DNA of 42,152 nt from Thermomucor indicae-seudaticae (GCA_000787465.1 JSYX01000265.1:1-42152); one strand, 5' to 3'; shown: positions 16,117-26,385, numbered from the stretch's first letter. The notes: generated by a model not told the origin, from the sequence alone. A program made the numbers and translations.

Positions 16117-18024
16117 ATGCAAAGGTTTACTCGGATTCTGTTGGTGCCCCATGGAAGATTTCTTCTTCAGCACAGACCACACCAGCCACTGCGATTCTCT
16201 TTTACGACAGTAACAGCGGCAGTAACAGACACCCAGCAGCAGCAGCAGCAGCAGCTATTAACTGACTACCGAGAAAAACTACGTGCACGCCACAAGGATG
16301 CATGGCACCACTATCAAAAGCTTGTCGAGACCCAGCCGCAGCAACTGGAGCGCAATGATTTTGTGCAGTTGAGATCGATCCTGTGGAAAATGACATCCAA
16401 TCAATGGGGCGCCGAAGACAGGATTCTGCAGACGCTCGAGGACATGAAGCTGCTGGGACATGCGTGGACGATTCTCGAATACAACGAGTACTTTATGGTC
16501 AAGCTGCACCAGGCACGCTACGACGATATCCTAAGGACCTACAAGGAGGTCTTTGTTGACCAAAAACAGCAACCACGACAGCTGGGGCTCAGCATTGGTA
16601 CCTTTAATGTCGTGCTGGCCACGTTTCTCGAAAAGGGCATGACGCAGGACGCCATACTACTGGTACGCGACGCTTACAAGAAATGGAACCTGATCCCGGA
16701 CATTCGCGACTTTGATCGGACCATGTTTCGGTGCATGCCTGGTAACCGCGCGATCGTCGACCTTGCACGCGAGTACATTGCCGAGTATGCGTTTGACCAC
16801 CCCAAGATCCTCGAGACCAATATCCATCACCTGCACCGAAAGAAAAACCTCGAAGGCCTGCGCTGGATCTACAACCGGCAGAAAACAAAGAAACTGGCGC
16901 TGTCCACGTACGCACTGCTGGTGCGCGGCTTCCTGGACTGCCGCGCATTCAGGGACGCCGAAATCGTGTATGAGGATATGCGTGCGTCCGGACTCAAGCC
17001 CAACCCGCTGATCTGCGCCAACATGCTCGCGGTGTGCGCGTTCCGGCGCGACGCCCAGACGGCTGAAACGATCGTCAAGGAAACGCTCGAGGGCGGGCAC
17101 GAGCTGGACGAGCACGTGTACAGCCAGTTGATCCGGGTCTATTTCCGGGTCAGGGCCGCGGGCAAAGCGCTCAAGATCTTTGAGCATATCCAGCGAGATC
17201 CGAACCTGCGTGTGAACGAGATCATTATCAACAGCATGATTGACGGGCTTGTGATTAACAAGGAGATGGACGCGGCCATGGCGCTGTACCGGCAAATGAC
17301 GGCGGCCAGTGATAGCAAACCCGATCTGGTCACATTCAATACGCTGCTCAAGGGGTTTGTAGCCCAGCAAGACTTTGCGTCCGCGCTGAATATTATCAAC
17401 GACATGTACAAGCACCACTGCGAGCCGGACACGGTCACGTTCACGACGCTGCTGGACGGTATCTTTCTGGCGACGCATCCCAAGAATGCAGACGAGATGC
17501 TCGCGTTTTTGCACCAGACAGGGATGCGGCCGAACATTTACACGTTTAATGCGGTGATCAGCAAGTGGATCCAGAATAAACAGATGGCCGAGGCGGAGCG
17601 GACGCTGGTGCTGATGCAGCGGGCGCCGTACAACATGAAGCCGACCGTGCACACGTATACCAACCTGATCCAGGGATACGCGGAAGCGATGGATCTCCAG
17701 AACGCCATGCTCACGTTTCAGAAAATGGTGCGACGCGGCGTGGCGCCGGATCGAGCCACATACCACTTTATGATTCGAGCGTTCCTGGATCATGACAGGC
17801 TGGAAGACGCGATGACATGCTTTGTCCACATGAAGCGGGATAATATCAAACCGACCACGGATAGTTTCCGGATCATGATGAATGAATGCGTCCGGAGGGA
17901 AAATTGGGAGATCGGAGCCCAGATTATTAGAGAGCTGGAAGATGTGAACTTTGAGATCAAGTCGGGAACTTTACGGTCTTGCTATGACAAGATTAAGTTT
18001 CACACAATATCAGCAAACAAATAA
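16117..18024 (+). CDS. Mitochondrial pentatricopeptide repeat (PPR) protein
   Basis: Intronless 635-residue protein, unlike its intron-rich neighbours. The N-terminus (MQRFTRILLVPHGRFLLQ) is basic and poor in acidic residues, as in a mitochondrial presequence, and is followed by a short polyglutamine run. From about residue 100 the protein is an alpha-helical repeat array. PPR signatures include TYALLVRGFLDCRAFRDAE, VTFNTLLKGFVAQQDFASAL, YTFNAVISKWIQNKQMAEAE, HTYTNLIQGYAEAMDLQNAM and ATYHFMIRAFLDHDRLEDAM. PPR proteins bind organellar RNA and control its processing, stability or translation. The specific target cannot be read from the sequence. Third codon positions look distinctly more GC-rich than in CTR9 or VPS53. 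A stable hairpin lies about 110 bp after the stop. Confidence 0.88.
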   Translation: MQRFTRILLVPHGRFLLQHRPHQPLRFSFTTVTAAVTDTQQQQQQQLLTDYREKLRARHKDAWHHYQKLVETQPQQLERNDFVQLRSILWKMTSNQWGAEDRILQTLEDMKLLGHAWTILEYNEYFMVKLHQARYDDILRTYKEVFVDQKQQPRQLGLSIGTFNVVLATFLEKGMTQDAILLVRDAYKKWNLIPDIRDFDRTMFRCMPGNRAIVDLAREYIAEYAFDHPKILETNIHHLHRKKNLEGLRWIYNRQKTKKLALSTYALLVRGFLDCRAFRDAEIVYEDMRASGLKPNPLICANMLAVCAFRRDAQTAETIVKETLEGGHELDEHVYSQLIRVYFRVRAAGKALKIFEHIQRDPNLRVNEIIINSMIDGLVINKEMDAAMALYRQMTAASDSKPDLVTFNTLLKGFVAQQDFASALNIINDMYKHHCEPDTVTFTTLLDGIFLATHPKNADEMLAFLHQTGMRPNIYTFNAVISKWIQNKQMAEAERTLVLMQRAPYNMKPTVHTYTNLIQGYAEAMDLQNAMLTFQKMVRRGVAPDRATYHFMIRAFLDHDRLEDAMTCFVHMKRDNIKPTTDSFRIMMNECVRRENWEIGAQIIRELEDVNFEIKSGTLRSCYDKIKFHTISANK

Positions 18025-18133
18025 AAAAGCAACTGTGTCAGGAAGAAGATCCCGGAGGGCAATTTTTGTTTCTCTCATTCTTCACTATAGAGAACGCACT
18101 ATATTGACTCCCCATCGCGGTAGGGTTCTGGAC

Positions 18134-18161
18134 AGGACGGGATTCAGGAAAATCCTGTCCT
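18134..18161 (+). other. Inverted repeat (hairpin) downstream of the PPR gene
   Basis: AGGACGGGATT at 18134-18144 pairs with AATCCTGTCCT at 18151-18161 around a 6-base loop. This gives 11 pairs, one of them a G-U wobble in RNA. It lies roughly 110 bp after the PPR stop and could sit in that mRNA's 3' UTR. Confidence 0.55.
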
Positions 18162-18323
18162 TGCTCGGACCCCCTACGTCGCAGTGTCGTCCAGTTTATT
18201 TATTTTGGTAATGAGATATATCATGAGTGTTCTTTTGCGTTTTCAAAGTATGTTGACCGTGAATCAGTTAGCATCAGCTGCTTAATAGTTGCCGGTCCTC
18301 GACGGTTCCGCGTTTAATGTAAG

Positions 18324-18394
18324 GTTAACGATCGATACCGATACGATTCGATATTTTCGATACAAGCACGTTATCGTCTCGATCGTATCGATAA
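18324..18394. repeat. CGATA-rich imperfect inverted repeat
   Basis: The 71-bp segment is dominated by CGAT, CGATA and TATCG words. It has partly complementary halves: GTTAACGATCGATACCGATA on the left and CGATCGTATCGATAAC on the right. It lies just upstream of an unidentified coding remnant. It may be a mobile-element end or simply low-complexity sequence. Confidence 0.35.
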
Positions 18395-18404
18395 CAAACC
18401 CTAG

Positions 18405-18899
18405 TCCTGACACGCAACGCAAAGGACCATGATCTTGCAATTGTCGAATTCGCGAGATATTTCCAGTATAAGAAGATTCGACGTGATCATTCCAAGCTGC
18501 TTGTGGAATGTAAGAAAATGGTCGACCATCTCGTGGCGAAGGGTTGTAGCCAGAAAGATGTGCCCCTGCTTGCAAATCTGCGGTAAGTCTACTGACGTCT
18601 GTCGCTTTCGGGTACTCCTTAAGCAGTTGGGTCTAGGGTTACGCAGTGATATGATGGAGCTTGAGCTTGCCAGGAACAGACTCTACATCGTAAAGGCCTT
18701 GCAAGAGACATTCCATTATCCGGCTGGTCTTCGTCAACTCTCGGTCTTGCGTTCAATGATAAATGTTGTTATGGCGTTCAAGGAGCGAGTTAAGTGCTTG
18801 CTGGACACTTGCGAGACATGCTTAAATGCCACTAGGGATCTTAGCAATGAAGAGCGAGGGATATATCACTGTTCTCATGCAAACGTATCGTTTATATAA
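18405..18899 (+). CDS. Unidentified helical protein fragment, two exons, 5' end unclear
   Basis: I do not recognise the family. Exon A (about 18405-18582) reads DHDLAIVEFARYFQYKKIRR onward to VPLLANLR. A GT-AG intron at 18583-18646 (GTAAGT to TTACGCAG) splices it in frame to DMMELELARNRLYIVKALQE, which continues to the stop at 18899. The peptide is strongly helical, rich in Leu, Arg, Lys and Glu, with hydrophobic spacing like a coiled coil, and contains three Cys near the end (CLLDTCETC). No ATG sits at the start: the frame is closed upstream at 18392-18394 and the segment begins after a CCCTAG that could be an acceptor. It is either a fragment of a decayed gene or the 3' part of a gene with undetected 5' exons. 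Confidence 0.4.
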
Positions 18900-19601
18900 T
18901 GTAGAGAACTATGATCTAGCCTTGGCATGAAGCGATGTTAGCATGCTGTAAGTCTTGCAGCGCGTGAAAGTCGGACAGAAAAGACCATAAACCTAACTCG
19001 ACAGACTGTAGACTTTGATCCTCTACTTTGCAGAGGACATTGATCTACATAGTGAAATCGATGTCGTTGTTAGGCACAGGATAGGTCAGCCTGCCAGTCG
19101 AGACGAAAGGGGGGAAAACCTGTAATCTGGGGTAAGTTAGACGGATTCATTTTATTTTGTGAAGGAAGGTACATCACTTGTGGATCAAGAGACTATCAAG
19201 TATTACTTGTGAACTCGTCGGTGAAGTCACGATGCCTTTGCAACAACTCACATAGTTCCGGGTTATGTATAAAAAGGACTGTCTTTGCATGTAAACCAAA
19301 GAGACAGAAGCTACTTTTATGGCAACACTAGGACACAGTTATAATTATGGACAGGCTGAATGACTTGTTCGTAAATGCAGACTGGAACCTTGTGCAAGAA
19401 GTTCATGTGAAGTCGCAGTTAGGTATTCGTTGCTTCTCACGGGTCTTCAGCGATGAGCTATGGGCGACGCACTTCTAGTCGCCAACGATTTGAGAACAAA
19501 CTTGGGACGAAAGCATAGGAATCAGCGCAAGGACTGTGTTGCCTTTAATATAACATTTGAAAAAGGCTATGGGAAATTACAATAACCAAGTACGAATTCC
19601 A
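18900..19601. other. Spacer with repeat copy 2
   Basis: Apart from the decayed repeat at 19349-19524 I see no gene, RNA or clear regulatory site in these 700 bp. Confidence 0.5.
19349..19524 (+). repeat. Dispersed repeat, copy 2 (decayed, coding-like)
   Basis: This is the relative of 1488-1682, in the same orientation and about 17.9 kb away. It begins with an ATG at 19347 and reads MDRLNDLFVNADWN, then VKSQL, before a TAG at about 19479. The corresponding copy-1 peptide has GRPNELHPNANWN and VKSQL. Matching stops around TCAGCGCA. Confidence 0.6.
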
Positions 19602-19955
19602 TTATGGCTTAGTGACTTTGCCCTCTTTGGGCTTATTTTTAGATCCTTTGGGTCTGCCGCGCGGCTTTTGCTCTGCGTCGATGCAAGGCACATTGTCCCG
19701 GATACATCGTTGGCATGGCCGGTCGTTGGAGCACGCAATGTGCCTCTTCTTGCAATTTTGGCATGCACGACGCACGTAGGTCCCTCGTCCGTTCCCGTCG
19801 CCATTGCCCTCGCAACCTCCGTTGCCGCCGGTTCCTCCTCCGTTTCCCCCGTCACCCCTGTTTCCTCCGTCCCCGAAGCCGCCAGCACCTTGGTTCAACA
19901 ACATGTCCAAGATCTTTCCGTAGAAATCGACGTTGTTTGGATCGTAGCTGGCCAT
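19602..19955 (-). CDS. Small Zn2Cys6 DNA-binding protein with AT-hook
   Basis: 117 residues from ATG at 19955 (MASYDPNNVDFYGKILDML). The order is a short helical N-terminus, a Gly/Asn-rich linker of about 40 residues, a fungal Zn2Cys6 cluster near residues 63-89 (CQNCKKRHIACSNDRPC, then QRCIRDNVPC; spacing C-x2-C-x6-C-x5-C-x2-C-x6-C), and an extended AT-hook (KPRGRPKGSKNKP) just before the stop. All six cysteines are present, so two zinc ions should bind. It lacks the large fungal middle homology region and any acidic activation domain, making it far smaller than usual family members. No upstream exon was recognised, but a 5' exon beyond 19955 cannot be excluded. It is likely nuclear; its targets are unknown. 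Confidence 0.7.
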   Translation of the reverse strand: MASYDPNNVDFYGKILDMLLNQGAGGFGDGGNRGDGGNGGGTGGNGGCEGNGDGNGRGTYVRRACQNCKKRHIACSNDRPCQRCIRDNVPCIDAEQKPRGRPKGSKNKPKEGKVTKP

Positions 19956-20065
19956 ATTCTCCACGTAAAAGAAACAAGAATATCTTGCATATCCCTTGAG
20001 AGAGCCTGCCTTAAATAATTACCATATGAGACCTTCGTCTCAGTTCTTGTCTCGCCACGCATTTT

Positions 20066-20095
20066 CGTAGTTTTTTTTTTTTAAAAAAATCTACG
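20066..20095. repeat. T12/A7 tract flanked by CGTAG/CTACG
   Basis: CGTAG at 20066-20070 and CTACG at 20091-20095 are perfect inverted arms around a run of T followed by a run of A. It lies upstream of the small zinc-cluster gene (minus strand), so it may be a rigid, nucleosome-poor promoter tract. Confidence 0.4.
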
Positions 20096-20251
20096 ACCCG
20101 ACGTTTTGCTCGCAATTTTTGGCATCATCGCTACAAATTTAAGCCACAGCTGTCTCTTTTCATTGCATGCTACATGAACGTCACTTTTTTTTTACCAAAC
20201 TAAGCGTAAAAGAATAAATCCCCGATATACAGTATGCCTTGCGAGTGGTTA

Positions 20252-20680
20252 TCATGTGTTTATGAGTAACAACAGGTCAGCGCCGGTTCCTGGTTCCTTA
20301 TCTATTTGTTTGTGCACTTTCCGAGTCCTGGCCTCCCCTATACCACCCATTGTATTGATCCAAGACGTACCAAATGGCTGGGTTGTTTCGATCTGTATCT
20401 CACGGTGAATCATTTGTTTCAGATGGCGTATAGCGCTATCTTTCGACATCTAAGCAAGACTCGTCATTCAAGGTAGCCGTAGACCAGGGCCGACACGACG
20501 GGTGGATGGCGCAATTCTGTCAAAGTATATCCTCTTTTTAGGGATGTTCATAAACACTTTAGAAGATATAGACTGCGCACGGAATATAAATGAGTTTTCA
20601 CATGAAGTACCTACCTGTTTTAGTAACAAAAGCAGTGCATACAGGTTTATAGCTCGGTTATTAGTCACCTGGATCCGTTG
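20252..20680 (-). pseudogene. Possible spliced gene remnant, unidentified
   Basis: Candidate exons on the minus strand join in frame across GT-AG boundaries. 20680-20615 gives NRAINLYALLLLLKQ. 20572-20495 gives SISSKVFMNIPKKRIYFDRI. 20449-20371 gives MSKDSAIRHLKQMIHREIQ. 20301-20252 gives DKEPGTGADLLLLINT and the stop. The first two introns are only 42 and 45 bp. The third (69 bp) can be retained without losing the frame. I found no 5' exon or start upstream and recognise no family, so this is either the 3' end of a decayed gene or a chance assembly. Confidence 0.28.
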
Positions 20681-21712
20681 CTGTCATAGAATCATCCTCT
20701 GCGCTGCCTATGGGACTGCTGCGTCGTCGTCGACGTTCTAACGTCTTTATGATAGCAACCGATTTTCGTTAACGTCATCTATCTTGGACTGGAATCAAAA
20801 CCAGTACTCTGAAAATGAAAAACGGTGGCATAGTGCCAAATAGTCTTCGTTCAATTTTTATAATCTGCTGTACAAGCTTGGAGTTTAATACTAAACGGAA
20901 TATTTGCGTGGCTATATATTGTCCGCAATCTTTACCACGCTATACAACTCAACGCCTTTTATAAGCTACCAAGGGTTAAAACACCACGGGGAGTAAAACG
21001 AAAATAAAGAAATATGTGTGGAGAATATGGAATAGGTGAGCTTTACGTGAAAATTACGCACAGTCCATGATGGTATAAGTTTTATTTATCGATTAGACAT
21101 TGATTGTGGCTAAAGCCGCGATAGCACTATCCGTCATTCAAAAGTATATGCGAAAGTATGCGACAAAGATGGAAATCAACATGGAAGAAGCATACCTTGA
21201 CGTTTTTTTTTCTACGTATTTTTGTAGAACGCATATTGATAACATATTTTCACGTGATTTTTCCCACGATAAAGTGCATTTTTCCTCCTTGTTGCACTGT
21301 CCGCTGTCCTGTCTAGTACCTGCTATTTATCCTCCAGCACAGAAACTACGTTTACTAGCGTCACGACAATATCAGTTGAGCGTAGCATTATTGCTTGCTA
21401 TCACATCTCCTCTCTGTGTACGAGATAGTTTAAGTGCCCACTGTGAAATATAATCTAGATTTTCTGCACTGCGCTGCACCCGGAGATAAAGCGTGGGATC
21501 ACTACTCGGTTGATGTACGGAGTAAAAAAAAACTGCTATCTATCGAAACGCAAAACCTGAATCAGCAAACGTTTCTTACGCTATAGCGCAAAAGGTTAAG
21601 CAGAGTACTGTAAAAAATATCAATATGCCAATTATACTTCCGTCAAATTCCGGCAGGAGGGGGAGCGTAAACTTTCATTTTTTGACACTGATATTATTAC
21701 GCCAAGGGAGGG

Positions 21713-21721
21713 TATATAAAA
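21713..21721 (+). promoter_or_regulatory. TATA box without a recognisable gene
   Basis: TATATAAAA at 21713-21721 follows a purine-rich stretch (CCAAGGGAGGG) and precedes pyrimidine-rich CTTATTCTCTCTTT about 25 bp later, as in a fungal core promoter with a start region. No ORF of useful length follows on the plus strand. The next few hundred bases contain short self-complementary words, so a non-coding transcript is possible. VPS53 ends in this direction only much further right, at 22256. Confidence 0.4.
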
Positions 21722-22255
21722 GCACTTGATGTCAGCACTTATTCTCTCTTTGGTCATGATCTAATCTCTCTTTCCAGCTGTGGGCCAGACAAGGCAAAGC
21801 CTGAAAGTGGGTTGTGGCGGATGAGGCTTTTGCTGTTAGAAGACATCTAATGCCTGGGCTGTATGCTGCTCAGCGGCGCTTTCATTGGAAGAAAATGGTC
21901 GTAACACGTTTAGATTACAGATCTCGAGAGGTATGCATCGTCGGTTGCGTCAGTTACTGATGAACTTAATAACTCCTGAAACGAAGCGAAGATAGGGCAT
22001 ACGGACCGCACGAATGTATCTGGCACCTGGTATGTCTCATTACTAAGCTCGGCCTTCGGCCTCGCGAACAGTATAACCTCCTAATTACGACCTCCATAAA
22101 CTGATTTTATATGGAAATTTGCTCGACCTTGTTTCTTTAATACCTTCTCTTGAGAACATGAAAGAAGGTTCAGTCGATCATCATTTTGAATTAAGATGCT
22201 CAGCAGTGTAACAAACATTTTGCTTTCTTTTACTTTTGTACAGGTTTACAACATT

Positions 22256-25200
22256 TCAATTGGATGCGCTATTATCTTTTCTGTCATGCGCATCTTTTCG
22301 AAAAGCCATACTAGTCATGACAAGTTTTCTAAAGTTTTCGTTAAGCCGACCCGCCGTCCGGTGACCCAAAGGTCCAGAAACGTCTGAGGATGATGATGAT
22401 GATGGCGTCGTCGGAGACGCAAGCGTGTTACGGCCGAACTGAGGAGGATTAAAGTTGGAGGCAGAGGTCGCAATCGTCGTTAAAGAGCTGGTGATGGCGC
22501 TGGGTAAAGTTGGAGTAGTCGTAGTACTGCTACTGGTGGGATTCGTTGAGGAATCCAAGTTATTAGGTAGAATGTTGGAATTCTCTGTAAGGTTGTCCCC
22601 ACGCTGTGAAACAAGCTTTTGAAACGATTCCAAAAGAGGTCCTTGATCCGCCCTTTTCACACCCTGGAATATTGCCCGCAGTTAATGCATCAGAGCCATT
22701 CGCCATTTCTTTGGCGGTACCAACCTTAAGTTCCAGTAACCTTGTAAAATTGCCAATATTCTTATCACCAATGAGGAAAAAGTAGTTGTCAATATAGCTC
22801 TCTATCGGGTCTATCGGTGTCATAATCGTCTTGAGCACTGTTTCAGCTTTCGAAATGCCTCGACCAACAAGTTTCCGGAACCTAACGTCCACGATCAGTA
22901 GTCAAATCAACGTATATCTTTATACAATAATCTTACGAGATGGGCGTCTCGACAGAGCTGTCAGTACCCATTTGAGGTAAATCAAGTAGAGACGTCTTGA
23001 TGGCATGGGTATCTAGTAGTAACTGTGACTCATGTCAGATATTGGGTCCAACATCACTTTCCGTCTGTGAATCCTATCTACCTGTTCAGCTCCAATCTCT
23101 GATATTGTCTTGCATCGGAAAATGCACACAAGGAATCGAGAAAGAAACGATCTGTCAAGGAAGCGGAGTGAGTAAGCATGGTAGTTCAGATAACATGTGT
23201 CACAAAAAGACATTACTCGACAAAGCGATCACTGAATGTCCTAAAATAGCGCTTGTTCGCTATCGTCTTCCCTGCTATCGTTGCATGGCTCTTGATGATT
23301 TCTTGCAAATGAGTCATGTACTCTGATTGGTCGCCCACAGCATCCAGGGCACTCCAAGGTAACCGTGTCATTGCCTGCATATGAGGGTCACAGAGTGCTT
23401 CGATATCTCGTACTATCTCGTCAATGCAAGTAGAAACAGCCCTGCGATACGGTGAGTTCGCAAAGATGGACGTTATGTCCCTTATACGCGAGCTTACCTT
23501 AAGAATGCATCTTTAACATCAGACATGTCGATTTTCTCTACGTATTCCGAGTCGATCTTTTCCTTGAGTTTTTGTTCTAACTTTGTAAACTCTACATCAG
23601 ATGCCCGTACGTGGAATATCCGGTTTATCGTGTCCGTACCTGGGACGTCGTATTGCAGCAGTAATCTGCAGTATTGAGTGCCAAACAAGTAAACCGTACC
23701 CTATGAGCACCGGAAGTACTTTTATTGCTGTCATGCATGTGAGCGTACTGCACTGATAACTAATGGTGATCACCATCCCTACCGTGTAAGGCCATCTAGT
23801 AGAACTGTCTTACAGTAAGCACGCAAGTGTTTTGCAAAAAGCTGGAACATGTCGAAAAGTTCTTTCCCCGTCGAGAAATTAGAGCATTGCGCAAGCGTGT
23901 CTCGGTAAAAGTAAAAGAGATCAGTGCTAGAAGGTAGCACCACCATGCTGGCATCATCATCCAACTTGGCGTCCGATGTTATGTAGGATTCGATCATATT
24001 GGCCATGGCTCTAGGTGAGTAAGACAAAGCGATCAGTACGCTATATAGCACATGCAAAACAAAAAGGAAGAATATATATTACTTGTCTTCGGCCTCGATA
24101 TAAATCCACAGATAAGGTTGGAAGGCTTGGGATATAGACTTTGTAAAGCGAAACATTGGTACACTCTTTCCGTCGACTTGTTTGCGCTTAGAAGAAATCA
24201 TAAGTGCAAAAGTCCGGGAAACTCTTTGCATAGAAAGACCACTTACCTGTTTATCGAATCGCTTATTCAACTGTGCCTCAAACTCCATGGTAAGTTGGAG
24301 TGACTTTAGGAGTAAGGTGACATCGATTGTCTCCGTCTTGAGCATCTTTTCCAAATCAGATCTGTAATGCACCAAGTCAGAACGAATGATCCGTTGGCCC
24401 GGAGTATCAGGAAGGGGCACGCATACCGAGTTAGCTCACAAAACTTTTCGCAAATGCGGCCCGTGATGCACCACTCGGGTGGGAAGATCTGGTTATGTTT
24501 CTCTTCGCATGACTTTAATAGCCGTTTTAGCCAAGCATACCGACGGGATATATTGCTTAGGTCAGAGCTCTGAACGAAGAAGTTAGTTAAACGAGCAAGC
24601 ACTACTTAACGAGAACAGCTGCAAAATAGACGACTTGCCTCCCCACTATACTGAAAGACTTGCTGATAACCCGCCAGTTGCAAGTTAACGTATCGCTGAA
24701 TGATCTTTTCGCTAATCAGCCAGAAAAAAGATATACGTTATTTATATCTCTATTATTTCGCGCTGGACTTTCTGTACACTTACGTCGTCCCATCACCCAA
24801 AGCCGAAGCTACCAGACACGCGTCATGTAACTGCCTTGCTTGTCCCGTGAGTCTGCCAGTGTTGTCAAAGCTGGTGCCGAGAGTTATTTAGTAAATCTAT
24901 TTACATTCGCTTCTTTTTTCTTTGCGAACCATACCCATGCTGAAACTCTTGAACAATACAGCGTTCTAGTTTCTGCTGGAGTTGCGTGATCCGATCTGAC
25001 AGTTGCGCTATTTGGGGGACGCTCTTGTAATATTTGAAATGCAGCATTAACTGGATCACGGCCTAAAAGGTGATCGCGTTCAGCAGAGCTCGAATAACCA
25101 CCAGGCAGTTAACCAAAAAAAGAAAAGTTTTGAGGTTACCTACTTGAAGGAGTTGCGCGCTCTCTTTATACTGCTTGCTCCGTGACATTTCTTCGAGTTG

Positions 25201-25850
25201 GTCGACGGCAGTTACTGGGAGGCAGATATTGTGAGTTGCCCGTCTCGCGTAAAATTGGAATACCTTTTTTCTACCTAGCATCTGAAGGCGCTTCAAGACC
25301 GTTACTGAATGAGTCAAGTGGCGTTTCGCATAATCAAGGGACTTGACATCCTGGGTGATTTCCTGCACCATCGCTTCTGACTGAGTTGCTTTTGCCTTAA
25401 TATCTTGAATGCGACGAAACAGTTCCTGGGATGACGCCGCACGTCAACATGTTTGATCAAAGAAGCGCCTCGATGGCCGAAAGCGTATATACCTGAATGG
25501 ACTGCTTTGCAGCTGCGAGGTCGGTTGATTCTGTACTTTGGGCATCACATTGTGCATACGTAAGCTGTTCCGCATCCGCTTCAAGTTGTCTTGTTTTTTG
25601 TCGTAATTTCTGCGAGACGGCATCAAGTGACGCAAGGCTCTGTTCTGTTGTTCCATCCCCGTTAGAAAAGCTTCGTGCATTGGGGAAGAATGGTATAACA
25701 AGCGCGTCTTTTACCATTCGGAAAGAGTCGATTGAAGAACAAGGTTACATTGAGCTCTGGGTTATCCAGAGGATGTTTGACACCCAATATCCGGAGGGCT
25801 TCATTTTCAAGACCTAAAGAAGGTGGCACTTTGTCCGCCATGCGGTTCAT
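22256..25850 (-). CDS. VPS53: Vacuolar protein sorting 53 (GARP/EARP tethering complex subunit)
   Basis: Vps53 is a subunit of the GARP complex (with Vps51, Vps52 and Vps54), which tethers endosome-derived vesicles at the trans-Golgi. The likely start is ATG at 25850 ([13 protein letters not shown]), with an alternative in-frame ATG at 25841. About 15 exons follow. Family signatures: [20 protein letters not shown] spliced to [57 protein letters not shown]; and near the C-terminus [19 protein letters not shown] with [19 protein letters not shown]. The last intron (about 22661-22735) joins LELK to [17 protein letters not shown]. The final ~130 residues are a low-complexity Ser/Thr/Asn/Pro tail. 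It is divergent from the zinc-cluster gene at 26386. The family call is secure; internal exon edges were only partly verified. Confidence 0.88.
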
Positions 25851-26385
25851 TGCCCTTCCCTTCGGGGCATGCAAGCTCATTTTGTGCCAGTTTCCTACTC
25901 CGATCGTCTTCCCGAATGCCCGGCACGCATTGTCTGTGCTGCATGGCATTTGGATCCTTCTTGTTGCTACGAAACAAAGTTGACTTGTCATCTCTAGTCG
26001 GCATCGACAGATTGCTCTCTCTCTCTCTATACATTCGTAATAGCAGCCATGATGGATATTATCTAGCGTTTACTGTGTTCACGACGACGGCGCAGAAAGG
26101 TGGACCGCTATAATGAGCTATCGTCATACCAGGTGCCCTCTGCCCCGCTCTTGGTGTACTGAAGTCTATCACGATGTTTGAAAAGATCGATATCTCAAGG
26201 AAAGAATGCGTCCTAATTCCTCAGCTTCTGAATCAGTAGTTGATGCATCTTTAGTGTATTTGCTTTCTTTTAGTGTAGTGTAAAGAAGACAGATATATAA
26301 CAATGATCCGGGAGGCTGTCCGGTTTACTGTTGGGCAGAAACAACAAGTTACGGAGCCGTTTTCTCCTGTCGCCCCCCGTTTCTC
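25851..26385. promoter_or_regulatory. Divergent promoter region of VPS53 and the Zn2Cys6 factor
   Basis: The 535 bp between two divergently transcribed genes contain a CT dinucleotide tract at about 26015-26028 and an ATATATAAC word at about 26291, some 95 bp before the ATG of the plus-strand gene, which could act as a TATA-like element. No ORF of its own was accepted. Confidence 0.4.
26015..26028 (+). repeat. CT dinucleotide tract
   Basis: Seven CT units in the shared upstream region of VPS53 and the zinc-cluster gene. Pyrimidine tracts like this are common near fungal transcription starts. Confidence 0.6.

Larger units (their letters stand above)
19956..22255. other. Gene-poor AT-rich region
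   Basis: The 2.3 kb between the small zinc-cluster gene and VPS53 holds a T12/A7 hairpin, a possible spliced minus-strand remnant (20252-20680), and a TATA-box promoter-like site at 21713 with no recognisable ORF after it. The interval 20750-21650 is AT-rich and otherwise featureless. No tRNA was recognised. Confidence 0.5.

Noticed and set aside
16657..17829. Long minus-strand ORF of 390 codons
   Set aside because: It is antisense to the PPR gene, whose GC-rich codons suppress stops on the other strand. The peptide is His/Arg/Val-rich without a domain.
19557..20018. Plus-strand ORF of 153 codons
   Set aside because: It is antisense to the small Zn2Cys6 gene. Its Ser/Pro/Val-rich content mirrors the Gly-rich linker.
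22035..22065. GGCCTTCGGCC hairpin as a possible snRNA or tRNA part
   Set aside because: The stem is only four pairs, and no tRNA boxes or snRNA signatures surround it.
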